A stretch of 64,000 nt of DNA, from the NCBI GenBank assembly GCA_014526335.1, contig JACTAT010000007.1:424002-488001 (forward strand), written 5' to 3'. Source of the DNA: Chrysaora quinquecirrha. Taxonomy: Eukaryota > Cnidaria > Scyphozoa > Semaeostomeae > Pelagiidae. Of the stretch, positions 23,101 to 35,910 are shown one piece after another. Both the position numbers and the translations under genes were made by a program. Every line of letters begins with the position of its first letter. Position 1 is the first letter of the stretch. The notes below the pieces were generated by a model. It made no database searches, was not told where the DNA came from, and saw only the letters and a list, made by a program, of their open reading frames with translations.

Positions 23101-23560
23101 TTTAGACCACTACCGAAAGCTTGTAGTCATTAAGAACGAATGTAGAGCGTCAATGTTAGTACGTGGCTATGTTCTTTAGACCACCACCGAAGCTTGTAGT
23201 CATTAAGAACGAATGTAGAGCGTTAGTACGTAGCTACGCTCTTTAGACCACCACCGAAGCTTGTAGTCATTAAGAACGAATGTAGAGCGTCAATGTTAGA
23301 ACGTAGGTACGTTCTTTAGACCACCACCGAAGCTTGTAGTCATTAAGAACGAATGTAGAGCGTCAATGTTAGTACGTAGCTACGCTCTTTAGACCACCAC
23401 CGAAGCTTGTAGTCATTAAGAACGAATGCAGAGCGTTAATGTTAGTACGTAGCTATGTTCTTTAAGCCATTAAGAGCGGATGCAGAGGGCCCATGTCAGT
23501 AATCAGTAATGAATGTTCTTCAGAACACCACAGAAGATTGGAGTCATTAAGAACAAATGC
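23101..23560 (+). repeat. 67-75-bp tandem repeat, about six units
   Basis: Units read AGACCACCACCGAAGCTTG, then TAGTCATTAAGAACGAATG, then TAGAGCG and a variable TTAGTACGTAGCTACG segment. Unit starts are near 23103, 23178, 23245, 23320 and 23391; the last units are degenerate. Some units lack the TCAATG segment, giving the shorter period. It is noncoding. Confidence 0.9.
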
Positions 23561-23911
23561 AAATAGTACAAGACACAAAAAACATCAGACTTATCAAAAG
23601 CAATCAAGAAATAGTACATTTTCCGCAAATAATTCTACTCAGCTTATCTTCATTTAACATTTGAAACTAAAACCGAGGCGTTTGCAAGGAAGAACTACTA
23701 AAATGAGAATGTTACATCTGTCACCTCGAAGATTTTTGGTTAACAGTTCACATTTCTTGGTTGTGTCCGTATAATTTAAAGTTGAATCAGTTGCTAATTG
23801 GTCGGTGGGGATTCCCTATGCGACTGAAAGTGGCACACCCTGTATAAGTTATCCCCTGTAAAACAGAGGTCTAATGGCGAATGTTCGAGTTAATGTATGT
23901 TAATTATTACA

Positions 23912-24107
23912 CAGTTGACATCCGCTATCTCGAACTCTTAAGGTAAACTGAAATTTGTTCGAGATAGCGAATGTTCGAAATAATGGGGTTCGACATAGCG
24001 GATGATTTTTCTATACAAACTCTTATACCAAAAAAGGGGAAATGGAAAATCGTTCGAGATAGCGAATGTTCGAGATAGCGGGCAGTCGAGATAGCGGATG
24101 TCAACTG
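23912..24107 (+). mobile_element. pogo/Tigger-like MITE, copy 2 (196 bp)
   Basis: It starts CAGTTGACATCCGCTATCTC and ends GGATGTCAACTG, followed by TA. It is filled with complementary GTTCGAGATAGCG motifs and shares ATTTTTCTATACAAAC with copy 1 (complement). It lies just outside the 3' end of the KDZ gene. Confidence 0.85.
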
Positions 24108-24188
24108 TATCATTAAGCATATTCTATGATACTAAAACAAGATTAATGAGTAAAAAAGAGAGTTACGAAACAAAACTGTTTACCAAAA

Positions 24189-25118
24189 TTAATAAAACGA
24201 TACTATTGCAATATTACCAAGTGCATTAACGTTTTGAAAGTAGTTAGCCATTAAAGTACGCATTTCTTGAACACTTTTTATCTTTGTCCAGCATACCAAT
24301 GTCCCTTCACTGTTATGTTGATGCGAGTCAAAAAAGAAAATGCCACCATTTGGGTCTATTGAAAAAATTGAGCTCCTGCCCTCAACAATATACAGGCAAT
24401 TAATGTAACGAGCCTCGTTACGGGCACCTTCAACTGCCCTTTCAAGAGTATTTTCAGCGGATTCGCTTGCAGGAAAGATGTCAAAGATATCTTCAATAAC
24501 AGGAACAACATCCTCCCGTGACAAGTGATCGCAGACCTCTTCTACATTGGGTAAAGCAAAATTTTCACCTGCATCATTATATTCATCATATATTCGGTTT
24601 CCAGAAGCAATGCTGCTATAGATAAGAGCGATCATTTTTGATGATAGTTCACTGGTGTCGTCGATCTTGTAAGCAAGTTGCTTAAAAGTATTTGCAAAAA
24701 GCAAATTAATGAAAATGCAAGCATTGCTTCCGTTGCGGCCTCTAAATGTTGACTGGGCGACTTCTGCGGGAAACAATGCGAGGTATACTCCTTCTTGTTG
24801 ATACATTTCTAATCTGGGCAATTCAAAGTTGAGATCTGAAAGTTGTTCCAAAACGGCAACGGTGTTTTCATCCTGATATTCCTCAAGATCATCAGCCTCA
24901 TCATCTGAATCTTCCCCATCATCAAGTTCAGGAGAATCTATGTCATTTTTGAGGAAATCAGTCGTATCTTCGCACAAGTTTTTAGGTCTTTCATCATTTA
25001 AGGAACCAATAAACCAGCGTTGTCCTCTCCTAACTTGTTCGACACAGTAGCTGATGCCTTGTAGTAAAAGCGATCGTTTTCCTCGACTTACTTCACAACT
25101 ACTGCACAGCTTCAAAAC
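24189..25118 (-). CDS. Last exon of the KDZ gene: cysteine-protease-like domain
   Basis: A single 930-base exon. After an acidic linker (DDGEDSDDEADDLEEYQDEN) a domain begins with YLALFPAEVAQSTFRGRNG, continues SNACIFINLLFANTF and ends near DPNGGIFFFDSHQHNSEG. A Cys after GRNGSNA and a His in an FDSHxH motif are arranged like the Cys/His pair of papain-fold deubiquitinases; the closest pattern I know is the tegument-type protease fold. Catalysis and substrate are inference. It could act as a SUMO or ubiquitin protease attached to the transposase, since KDZ proteins are known to pair with such modules. Confidence 0.6.
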   Translation of the reverse strand, partial: VLKLCSSCEVSRGKRSLLLQGISYCVEQVRRGQRWFIGSLNDERPKNLCEDTTDFLKNDIDSPELDDGEDSDDEADDLEEYQDENTVAVLEQLSDLNFELPRLEMYQQEGVYLALFPAEVAQSTFRGRNGSNACIFINLLFANTFKQLAYKIDDTSELSSKMIALIYSSIASGNRIYDEYNDAGENFALPNVEEVCDHLSREDVVPVIEDIFDIFPASESAENTLERAVEGARNEARYINCLYIVEGRSSIFSIDPNGGIFFFDSHQHNSEGTLVCWTKIKSVQEMRTLMANYFQNVNALGNIAIVSFY

Positions 25119-28100
25119 CTAAAATAAACGTATTTTAAACTATCACAACAATCATATAATGTCTAATAACAACTTACTAAAACGTCTGCTATAAAACAAA
25201 TAATGACAATTCTGAAAGCAAATACACACAAGGTAAGAAGAGGAAGTGAACAATTTTGTACGCTTTACCGCAAGTCCGAGAGACTGGAATGATCTATAGG
25301 CATTTCGAGGACATTTTAGGAAGTTGTAAAAAAACTAAGTGCCAACTCTAATGATACAAAGAGGTAGCTACATAGGGACAAAAACAAAACATAAACGTAA
25401 CCACAATCTGTGTTTTCACAAAGATGTCTGTTCAGCAATAGACTTATTTGGAATTTTGGTAACACTGGGGCTCAGGCAGCTAGAATTCCCACAACCTTTT
25501 CAGAACTTGACAAATGCTATTATTGGACCAGAAAATTCCAAATAAGGCAGTAAAAACAAACTTACCTCTTCTGTTGTTGTCTTCCGACAGAGACACTCAC
25601 TTTCTGATTCTACAAATAAAAAAAATTCTCATTGCAAAATTGAAGAACTTAATCCAGAACAAGCTAGGTTGTTGACTCGAAGCTTTCTTGAAAAAATAGC
25701 AACGCTATCGCAATGTCCGAAGGACAATAGTCAACATCATAATCGTCATCAACATCATGGAAATTGTTATCATCATCATTATCTTCATCATCTTCATCAT
25801 TAAAACATTAAAACAATTCTCATACAATTTCCAAACATCATGAAAAAGAATAAGTAAAATAGAATAAGACTCAGTAAACAACGAAATCAGAAATGGTATA
25901 TAACCTTGAAGTGTTTGGATATCTTTTTGAAGCGCTGGAACGTTTATGTCCATGTAAAACTTCAAATAGCTCTTCATCTCCTCTGCAATTATGACCTTTT
26001 CCTCTTGAAGTCGATTTATGCTTATTGCAATGACGAGAACAGCTTGCTTCAGTTGCGAATTTACTGACAAAGGGAGAAAGGGAAAGTCAACGATCCAGAT
26101 AATACAAAAAGGCATACATTGCTAGAGCCAAAATTTGAATGACACAGTGATATTCTCTAAAATTTCTTTTCCACAGAAAAGTTAGCAATTGGAATTGTGG
26201 AACTGTTATAAAATGGTTTGAATGAAATATCAAAGAGCAACCAGAATAACTGTAATGTAATTTAAGACAAATTCAAAGATTGCACATGCAGTTGTATTTT
26301 ATTTTACGCGAACAGACCCAAGAAACCATAATTTCATTTTCTTTTCCTGATAACCATTAGCAAAATACGGACTATAGTACATTTATTCACATTTTGGATA
26401 TGAAGTTCAGTAACTTAAGTTCGAAGACTATGTGAATAACAAAATTAGATAATTGATGACCACACCTCCAACGCTTGATGTCTGCTGAATTACCCATGGA
26501 AAGTTTCCTTGATTAATTGATGACACGTCAACAACTGGATAGGCCCGCATTTCCTTGTCATTTGAACCAGTAATATTATCATTGTAATCTTGGGCGAGCT
26601 TTCTAAGTTTTTCTTTTTGGCGAGCTACTTTAAGCCGAAGCTGTCTTCTCTTTTTACAAGTATCTAGAAGGAAAACGAAATAGCCAACAAGAGTTATTTT
26701 TAAGACAAACATTAACATGAATGCTACCTGTAGAAATGCTTACTATGTTTACTTTACTCATTGAAAAGAGCAATATTTTTTTCAACCTGCATCAAAACCA
26801 TTCTTCACCAATATGTGGCTCACGTCTTTGGTATAAGTTAGCAATCTTATTAAACAGAAAAACAACACAATGCAATAACAGATTATCAAGTTGCAAATAG
26901 CTCTAAAACAGTCAAGGTAACCTTTTAACTCAAAATGAAATAAATACCCGTTAGACGTCCTATATTGTTGGAGATGTGCAGATTTGAATAAAATAAAGCT
27001 TCAATTTTTTGCTGCTGTGCACATAGGATTTTTGTCTAAGTTTCAAAGCCTCGTCTTCAAAACCAGACACAATGCCGCAAGATGTATTTTTGCAAGGAGC
27101 TTTCTGTTGAGAGAAATAAATCTCTCCAGCAGAGTTTCAACTGGCTTTGACAAGATTTTCAAATCCAATGACTTCAAAGACAGCTGGGTTAGACTTTGAA
27201 TATTCAAAACATAATGTCCTTCTTCTGGGAGTTTCTGAAGGTCTTTCAGCGTCATTATAAGCAGCATATATTCTTCGATGGGCGAAATTTCCAATGACAT
27301 TAATGCATTTTGAGATACTGCAAAATAGAACAGAATGGCATTATGTCACTTAAGTCAGTGAATGATCTCGCATTTCTATTTAAAGCTATAACTCTCTGCA
27401 AAAACATATTTCAATTCACTAAACAGTCAAAGGCAAACAAAAGTCCATGTGATCTTCATCTCCATTGGTTTGCGTTGATACAATGTTGACTTTGATGAAA
27501 AGCAGTTTCATTTTTTCACTCCTTTGTACTTTACCTGTATGACATTTAAAAACTGATGCTGAAGGTACCGGTTGTTTTAATTTAGAATGGTTAAGTCAGT
27601 AAATTAAACCTTGAGCATGAGTTATCGCCGATTTTTCCATTCTGCTATTGTTTTTGGGTGACACACGGGAAAGACCAGTTGTCTTCCTATTAAATTCTTC
27701 TTTTAGAGAATGTAGCTTGGTCTTTACCTAAAAGTGAGTAAATGCTTATACATTTACACGAGGCTGACAAAGGTATTAATAAATGTCATTATTCTACATT
27801 AGAATAAATATACTCTTATGTTTGAGCTCAAGCCGAGAAAAAGAGAAATAAAATGACAAAAGATTTTAACTTATGATTAACCACCAATACCTTAGTGGTT
27901 CTCAAAACATATTACATATTCCAAAAATTCAATATATCTCATACAGTTAAGCATAAATAACACATCATCATATAATCATGAATGTATAGATGTATAGATT
28001 GTTTTTTACACAAATTATTTAGCTTATAAAGACATTCGCAAACAATTATCAAAAAAACAAACCATCATTAAACGCTTTTGCAGACTTTTTGCCAGATTTA

Positions 28101-31100
28101 AAATTTTCGTCTGTTCCAGAACATGGCAAATTCTGTTATAGATTCTTCACGATCTGTTAGAGAAATCATATAATGTTCTCAAGGCCTATCCATTCAAAGC
28201 AACATAAAACGAACATAACTACCGGGACAAGGTTTTAAGATGGAGCAGCATGTACAAATTATAGATAATCAATTCACATTTTGGAAAATGCTTGTGTCAC
28301 GAAGGATTTGATCACGATCGACTGCTTTTTTACACAAAATTTCTTAGCAACCACTTAAATTCTGCTATATATTTGACTAGAGCCTCATGCAATCTTGTCG
28401 GTATCTAATAACACATGCAACTCACATTCCGGTTTCATGTGCTTTGTTGTGACTCCTGTTCTAGAAAGGTAGCTAAATATCTGCTCATCTTCTTCGCCAA
28501 TTGTGTAGCCACTTCCTTCCTTCCACATCCCCCCATACAAGACCTTAAAAAAGAAAATTAAGCATAATAAGTAAATTTCATCTACATTAGTTTTGCATTC
28601 ATAAGGCCTTATATATCGTAAAGTCATATTTCATTGTAATTGGAGACAAATGTCATTTAAGTCATCAGAAATTAAATGTGGCATTAGATCACCGCATTAA
28701 GCAGTAGAAAGTTAAGTTGATTGCCACGCTTGCTTAAATTGATATTCAGGACGGCCTTGTTCTTCATTCATGTATTACTAAATGTATTTACTAAATGCCT
28801 CAAACTTCAGATTCATTTTCAAAGGAAGGTCTTCATGTACCACTACATGCACGATGAACATTTCACTATTAGGAAATATGGTTTTTTTCCAAATTTGTTA
28901 TTTCAACTGAACAAAGAGCTTATAGTAAAGGTTGGCAATTTAAAACGGCAGAGAGAAAACAGCTCTAAATTCACCCGCGATTTAGCAGCAGGACTGTCAC
29001 ATTATAGTTTTATTGAATTCATCAGGACAGAAATGCCATATGAAAGGGAATCAACACCAGTTAATTGGGCATCATAAATTTAGTGGTACACGAAGGCCTA
29101 CCTTAGAAAATGAATCTGAAGTTGCAGGCATTTTAATAAATGAAGAACAAGGCCGTCCTGAAGATCAATTTAAGCAAATGTAGCAACCCGTTTGACTTTT
29201 ACTACTTATTGCGGTGAGCTACTGCCACATTTAATTTCTGATGACTTAAATAGCGTACGGAATTGCTTTGAATTCACAATGCAATTAATATAAGTCATGA
29301 TTGTACTCTGCAAAAAGACTGTTCATTAGAAAAGACAAAGACGTTATCAGCGATAAAAGATTGGGCATATGCCAAATTTATGGGTGTTGATTCCCTTTAA
29401 ACTAGTTATAAATTTTTCGTAAAATACAAAAGGAACCTCGCAAGCTGGAGGATGCCCTTTAACATGAAACATTCCAATAGCCGGAATTTGTTGCAAAGAC
29501 AGCTCATAATCAACTTTTGACAGCCACTTCCAATATCTACAGGCTACATCACTGAAATAAAACTTGGAATTTGAATGGTAATTTTTCTGCAAATAATAAG
29601 CGTAGCCAAATATCTCTCCTCGAAACATGTTCACAGCCTTTTGTGCAAGACAGTGTCTGCAGCTGACAACTTCAAGACCAGTCTCATCTCGTTTGCCACC
29701 ACCTACAAAGGTGTTTCTAGCAGCTTGCCACTGAGACGAACCACATAAACTTCCATCATCATCCTGAAATTTAAAGATAATAACTTTAGGGATACTAACA
29801 TTGCCAAATATGAGTCCAAAACAATTTCTTTTCATCCTTTAAATAAACAAGATTCCAAGAAGAAAGTCTACAAAAAATTCCTGTAACCAGTAGTTGCAGT
29901 TTGGTGACAGTAACAGCATTTTCAGCATACAATGTTATCCTTGTTAATTATATCCATTTTATGTTAGCTGTTCAAAAGGAAATATATGCCATGAGAGGGA
30001 TCAAAAACAAGAGTCGGCTATTTCTTCCATTTAAATCAAACACAAAATGTATCCCTTTATAACATGATTGAAGGGACCATTAGATTTTAGAGTTGGTATG
30101 TTATGAGGAAATGCTATTAAATAGAACTTATGATCAGAAGGACTTATAAACAAACACTTCATATGAGAAGGACATTATAAACAAACACTTTATCAGGGAG
30201 TAGATTATAAGGAATTATATTAAATCCAGTTTATACTAAAATTTTTTCTTCTGCTAATACTTCACTAACTTTTCACGGTCTGCAATCTCAAAAGGTGGAC
30301 ATAATTCAGGCTTTGGAAAGCAAAGAGGCAAATAATCATACAGACCATCAAAACCATTCCCCCAAAATCTGCATAATTCAATTGCTCAAGAACTCATGCA
30401 ATTCAGTTTCAAAACCTCAAAGTTATGAGAAAAGACCAGCAGATGTACTTACCTTGTACTTTGATCTTGAGCCTTTGTAGACATCATTTACCAAATCATT
30501 CACATGGCTGTTATCACAAATAAAATTTTCCCCATAGTAAGACTGCCGCATTCTCCTAAAAGAATCAAATGTATATCGGCAACAAATTAACACAGAGTTT
30601 TTACTGTCTTTTAGACAATGATCTAAAATTAGCATTTTATGACCTAATATGCCTAAAACTCAGAAAATATAACACTCCTGGCCGTAAAAACATTGTAGCA
30701 GGTGGCCAGTTGAATTGCCCTCCTTGTCAGGTCAGATGGGCAACAATGTCAGGAAAACACTTTCAAAATGCACTGATACTAGATATTTTGTTTGTCCGAT
30801 CAATACAATTCCTATGACACAGGTCAGAACAATGAATGGGTTTTCTTGAACCATTGTGTTGAATTGTAATTCAATCGTCCACCTAGAGCAAATGAGGTTG
30901 GAGTTGAGGCACGACAGTGATTCCAAGCCACAAACAGAGAGGCTTGATATATCATTTGTCATAGCATTATGGATGAGCTAAACAATCATACAATCTACTC
31001 AAAATAATTGTCAGACAACTCACCGACCAGCACTTTTATAGCGATAGGTTTTCATGTTCCCATCAAATATTGCAGCATGTTGATTGACATGGCAAGAAGG

Positions 31101-34100
31101 ACAGGTAAACATGTCAATTTTTCTTATAGTATTTAGCTCATACTGTAAATACTTGTACTCTTTAAAAGAATTTGAAAAGGCTTCTCTTTGAATAATGCCA
31201 ACCTATTAGATAAAAAGAACATGTTAAACTATGCAAACATTAGCAAAAAATAAATTATTGAAATATATTTACAAAGAAGAAATTTTTTACAAAAAACTAA
31301 AATACAGAATGACATCCCATGGACAGATTAAGTCCCCTGGACTTTTAAAGTCCTCTTAAAGAGTGACAGACCTTGCAATTCCTCATAAATTATTCAAGAG
31401 ACATAAGAGGCCTTGGTTTTAATTTTTAAAAGGTTTGATAATTATGTATTCAAGCTATGTTGGCTTTTTCCTTTTTGCAGCAGATTGCTATTGTCTGCTA
31501 CTCATCAAAATTCATCAACAGCTTGAAAATGGCCAGCTTATTCAGGAGTGAGTTATTCACAACAAGAATCTCCTTTCTTAACAGAAGAGGCAATTTATGG
31601 AATCAACAGCATCTTTTTGTTATTAAGAATATTTGGATATGGGAAGAGAATAGAAAATCTTTTGTATGATCTCACTCTTGATGTTTCATCATGATTCCTT
31701 CTCATTATCACAGGTAGTGGTTATAAAGTACAAACATCTGTAAATGACAACTAGAGGGATTATATTCTCAGATATTCTATTGAACTTACTCTGCCATTTG
31801 CAAGTGACAAATCTTGTAAGCTCTCTATGAACCCATTCTCTGAGGAGCCAGGCATCCACAAATGGTAGTGGTCCCAGCATTGAAACAGATCTTCATCAAA
31901 AAGGTAAGTCACTGTATCAACAGTTCCAGGCCAAAAGTGTGAGCCAATTATTATTGAAATATCTTTAAATGGATCCTTTGTATATCCACATTGCAAACAT
32001 TCTATAGTGAATTTGCAGAGGTCAAACCTTCCTGAAACATGAACAAATTTTACATTGAATATTACTAATAGTCTAAAACTCTGTTAATCCTTTAATAAAT
32101 ATCTCAAATCCTAGCATGTTTTACTTCCTGTTTTGTTTGGAAAATACTTCTGTTGTCAAGATTTAGCTTTGGTAGTCCAGTTTGGAAAGTATTGAACAAA
32201 CACAGACAAGAATTTTAAAAATACAATTGGTAGGTAGGTCATATTTCTTAAGAATCATATTAACAACAAGGAAAACAAGAGCTAATTGACTTATTTATTT
32301 TGCAAAGCAAAGTGCAATCAATGCATTGACTATTTGTGGCTTGCCCTACTTTTACTGCTCTTATTTTTTGTCACACACAAGTTATCAGCAAAACATGCTA
32401 TGCTTGTTATAACTGCTAAGTGTATCATATTTATTTCTAATATTGGCTGAAACGTACCTAAAGTTGTAACTACAATGCATTCTTGGTTGTTGCGAGTTCT
32501 TTCCCATTTTCCTCTACTACAACAATTGTCACAGTGTGTTGGCAACATTAGTTCTGGAAAGCGAGCTGAAATATAACATGAATATTTTTAAATTAAGTTT
32601 ATATGTTACCATTATTCAAATAAACATACTTCCATTCATTATAAGTACTAACAAGTGCAAACTTTACAATCGGGAAAATTAATATGTGCACTCTCTAGCT
32701 AAGCCATCACTTATGATATAAAATGGGATTTATTCAGAAAACTGGATAACTAAGATTTTCAGCTACTGTCAAGTGATTTACAAATCTAATTTTGTTAAAC
32801 TTTCAAAACAAAGGTACCAAGCTCTCCCTAGTAATATTTTATGTAAAGTCTGAACACTGCACATAACATAACTGGAATTTCAATAAACAGTAGACAAAAG
32901 AATAAAATTTCATATAACTCATATTTGCATACTAATATCAATTATTTTCATGCCATCTGTAATCCCTTGACAAGGTGCTAAATTCTGCAACTGATTTTCT
33001 GCATAAACCAGCCTATCATGTAAAGGGTGAGATGAATGTATCTTATCATCACAAAAACAGCAAAGATACTGATACTTTCGACATTGCTTGCAAACTATCA
33101 CACCGCAGTTTTCATTGCACACAGAGCATAAGCTGTTATCAGGTATCTGCTGTGACAATATACTTGTATTAAGAACTTCTCCCCTGACATTTTCCCATCT
33201 TGTTTGTGAAGATTGTGCTCTTTGGTACCAAGTCCGCTTTTTTTTTGCCTTTGCAGTTGTTGATTCAATGGCATCTATGAGTGGGTCGCAGCTTTGAAGA
33301 ACATCATATAAATCTAATTGGTAAAAAAAAACAGGCAAAGTTGTTTAATATATGAAATGCGAACTGTGTTCCACAAAATTTACAAAATAAGATGTGTGAG
33401 GTAGTTCAAAAAGAATGCAAGTTTAGAGTCCATTGGTCTGAAAAATGACAAAAAACATTTTATCTGAAAAACATCAACATTGGTCTTTGCCTTCGGGGCT
33501 TAAAAAATTAAAATTGACAAAAGGCCAGAGAAAATCCAACAATCATACCAAACTTAAGTTTGGATATGCATGATTCAACTAATATATAAATCTTTTCATT
33601 ATTGTGTGAAATGAAAAGCACTCAAAGTAATAATCTATAAGTATCTTAGAAAGAAGAGGTATTATTCAAGCAATCAAAAAAACACAAACCATTTTCATCA
33701 TCATCAGACTCAGTATTATCAAATGAGAACATCTCAGTGTCAGCCGAATCAGGTTGGTCTGAAGCTTCACAATATAGACTATCTATAAAAGGACCATAAG
33801 CTTTTTCTTGACAAGATCATGAATATGCAACTTTGTTAAACAGTGTTGAAGGTGAATTTGTTTAATGGCTATGACATTTCTTGATGACTGTTATTTGTAA
33901 AAAGCTGCCAAACTGAAAAATTGTTGGTCCTCTTCATTTCTTATCCAGACCCCCAAACACCCCTCCCTCAAGAATGCATTGTTTATTTGTTTATCAATGG
34001 TTTTTTATTGTTTATAAAAATAGTGAAATTGAGTTTCCTGAAGTTTCCTTGAAGTTTCCTACATCTATATATCAAATAGGCAGAAATATTGGCAAGCCCT

Positions 34101-35412
34101 GCTTCTTTCAGATAGAGATAGAGGAATAAAGTGAGTTACCATTATCTTGACTTCTACAGCCATCCTGACTTTTCTCAATCCTCCAGTCACAATTTTTCTT
34201 GGGCAATGGACTTTTCGCCTGCCTGTGTTTGCATCAACAGACCCATAATGGAAAACATGCTTTTATACTGCTTCCTCTGAGATTGAGTTGAGCTTTTACT
34301 TTTGCAGTTGACTCGTAACTTTTGGTCAAATAATCAAGCTGCTGCAGAATCTCATCAACTGTGCCACTCTCTTTCACTTTGGACTTTGATGCTAAAAGAA
34401 AGTTTAAGAATGATTGGAAATAGAATATATATCAAGGAACAAGCAATTTTACATGAAAAATTCAAACAAAAGTATTGTTGTTTATAAAGAAAGGAGTGGG
34501 GCCCAGGGGTTCTCCTATATATTTAGAATAAACATGCACAGGTTAAAAATAATTTTGTCACAGTTTCTGAATTTTTGCCAGTTAAACATACGGAACCCTT
34601 TTTGTCTCAGGCAGTAGCTAGCTTCTATGTATGAGAGTTCTTATGATAATTTCTCAAGTAGCTGCCTAAATATTAGCATATTAGCTACGTAATTAAGCTA
34701 CTAATACACATTTTTGTTTATGAGAACACCTGGCTACGATTTCAGCCTGCCTGTTTCCTAACTTCGAAGCGATTTTCACTAAGCGGGCACCTCAAGAAAC
34801 ATGTTGAAAATGCCTTTCCAGGGAAGAGCTTTGCCCTGGTGAATTTCGCTTTTGCGTATCTCAAATAGTTTCAGAGATAGCAAAAAAGTTTGACCCAAAC
34901 TTCAGCCTGCTAATACTTATAAAGGCTGTTCTTAAAAATTATAAAAAAACGCAAAAATATAAATTCTGAATAATATACTATAAATACTTAGCAAGACTGT
35001 GATTGTGACACCTGCATCTTTGTAAATGGCTGGAAAATAAATCATGTTTCCTGACCCAAGAAACAACTTTGCTCAAATTCGATACTGAAAAAAGTAGCCT
35101 GAACAACTGTCCTGAATATTATACCTTCTTATGATGTAAATCGTAGACTACCTAAAAAATGAATTTTGGAGTCTCCCCGCCCAATTTACCAACATTTTTG
35201 GAGTCCCCATTCAGGACTTTGCTGCTGTTTTAGTTTAGTAAATCAAAAAAGAATCTATTCATAATAGGGGATACAATATTAAGTGAGAGTGAAAGTGACT
35301 ATTCTCGATTAAGATGTCTCAAACTCAAACCTGAAGAATCCCTCTTCCTTGTTGGTTTTTCCTTCCCCTGCTGCCGCCCTGCACCTTGAGATTTAGGGTC
35401 CTTGTCTGCCAT
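24189..35412 (-). CDS. KDZ (Kyakuja-Dileera-Zisupton) transposase gene, 18 exons, with a C-terminal protease-like domain
   Basis: Exons (minus): 35412-35331 (ATG, MADKDPKSQ), 34391-34300, 34218-34140, 33782-33690, 33313-32934, 32565-32458, 32031-31790, 31202-31024, 30555-30453, 29763-29437, 28543-28426, 28153-28063, 27727-27610, 27317 to about 27040, 26663-26466, 26063-25905, 25609-25566 and 25118-24189 (stop). About 1200 residues. Order: charged N-terminus; zinc clusters (CSVCNENC, CKQC, CCFC, HSSHPLHDR, then CDNCC); RNase H-type core with D in AIFDGN, D in FSDVACRYW and E in IGEEDEQ, plus CRHCLAQKAVNMFRGE, FHVKGHPPACE and VLYGGMWKEGSG, all hallmarks of KDZ transposases; helical end; then a 309-residue exon with GRNGSNACIF and FFFDSHQH. 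Exon 12 is one base short, a frameshift. The exon 14 donor is unresolved. Terminal repeats were not found, so it could be a host-owned copy. Confidence 0.88.
28650..29255. mobile_element. Fold-back element inside a KDZ intron
   Basis: The left arm (about 28650-28822) and right arm (about 29093-29255) are inverted copies: TTTAAGTCATCAGAAATTAA at the outside, AGGACGGCCTTGTTCTTCAT and TTCAGATTCATTTTC inside. Some arm frames look coding-like (NEEQGRPE then DQFKQM), so the arms may derive from a captured coding piece. It lies between KDZ exons 10 and 11. Confidence 0.78.
34720..34935 (+). repeat. Interspersed repeat fragment shared with 52735-52860
   Basis: AGAGATAGCAAAAAAGTTTG, ACTTCAGCCTGCTAATAC and TTATAAAGGCTGTTCTTA match AGAGATAGCGAAAAAGTTTG, TTTCAGCCCGGTGTTTC and TTATAAAGCTTTATTCTTA at 52.8 kb. 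The class is unknown. It lies in intron 1 of the KDZ gene. Confidence 0.6.
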
Positions 35413-35689
35413 AACAAAACCTCATTTGTTGCATTTTCTAGTTGTAAGCCTGTGCTCTTTGAGGCTCGAGTTGCAGTTTGAGGATTACTGTGTGATATTT
35501 CTTGCTTTGGTATACTACAATACAATTCAGATTACAAATAGAACGAAACTAGCTACCTCGAAACTTTATAAGAATCATGATGACACAGCACTCTGCTTAG
35601 GCTAAGGGTATGGCGTCCACAAGCCCACAAGCCCAAGAAGGCCCTTGCGGCCTCTGCCGTAACCTTTACCCGTAGCCTCTGCCTGGCCT

Positions 35690-35910
35690 CAGTTTTAACA
35701 ATGGATAAAATGCAGATATAAATTACACCACATGTAATTTACATGGGAAAGTTACAATTTACACTTAGTGTAAATTATAGATGTGAGGCCATGTTGCCAC
35801 ACCAAAATAAACCACCACAGTAGTGCTTATCCACGAAAGTAAAAAAAATGCAACAACATGAAGCATGATAATTTATAACCCGCCACAGTAGCACGCACCC
35901 ACCATGTATT
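35690..35910 (-). repeat. Copy 2 of the 8.1-kb repeat, followed by satellite-type monomers
   Basis: 35690-35801 is the complement of 8139-8245. From 35810 follow CCACCACAGTAGTGCTTATC and CGCCACAGTAGCACGCACCC, monomers of the satellite that builds the fold-back element at 43-44.7 kb. Confidence 0.7.
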
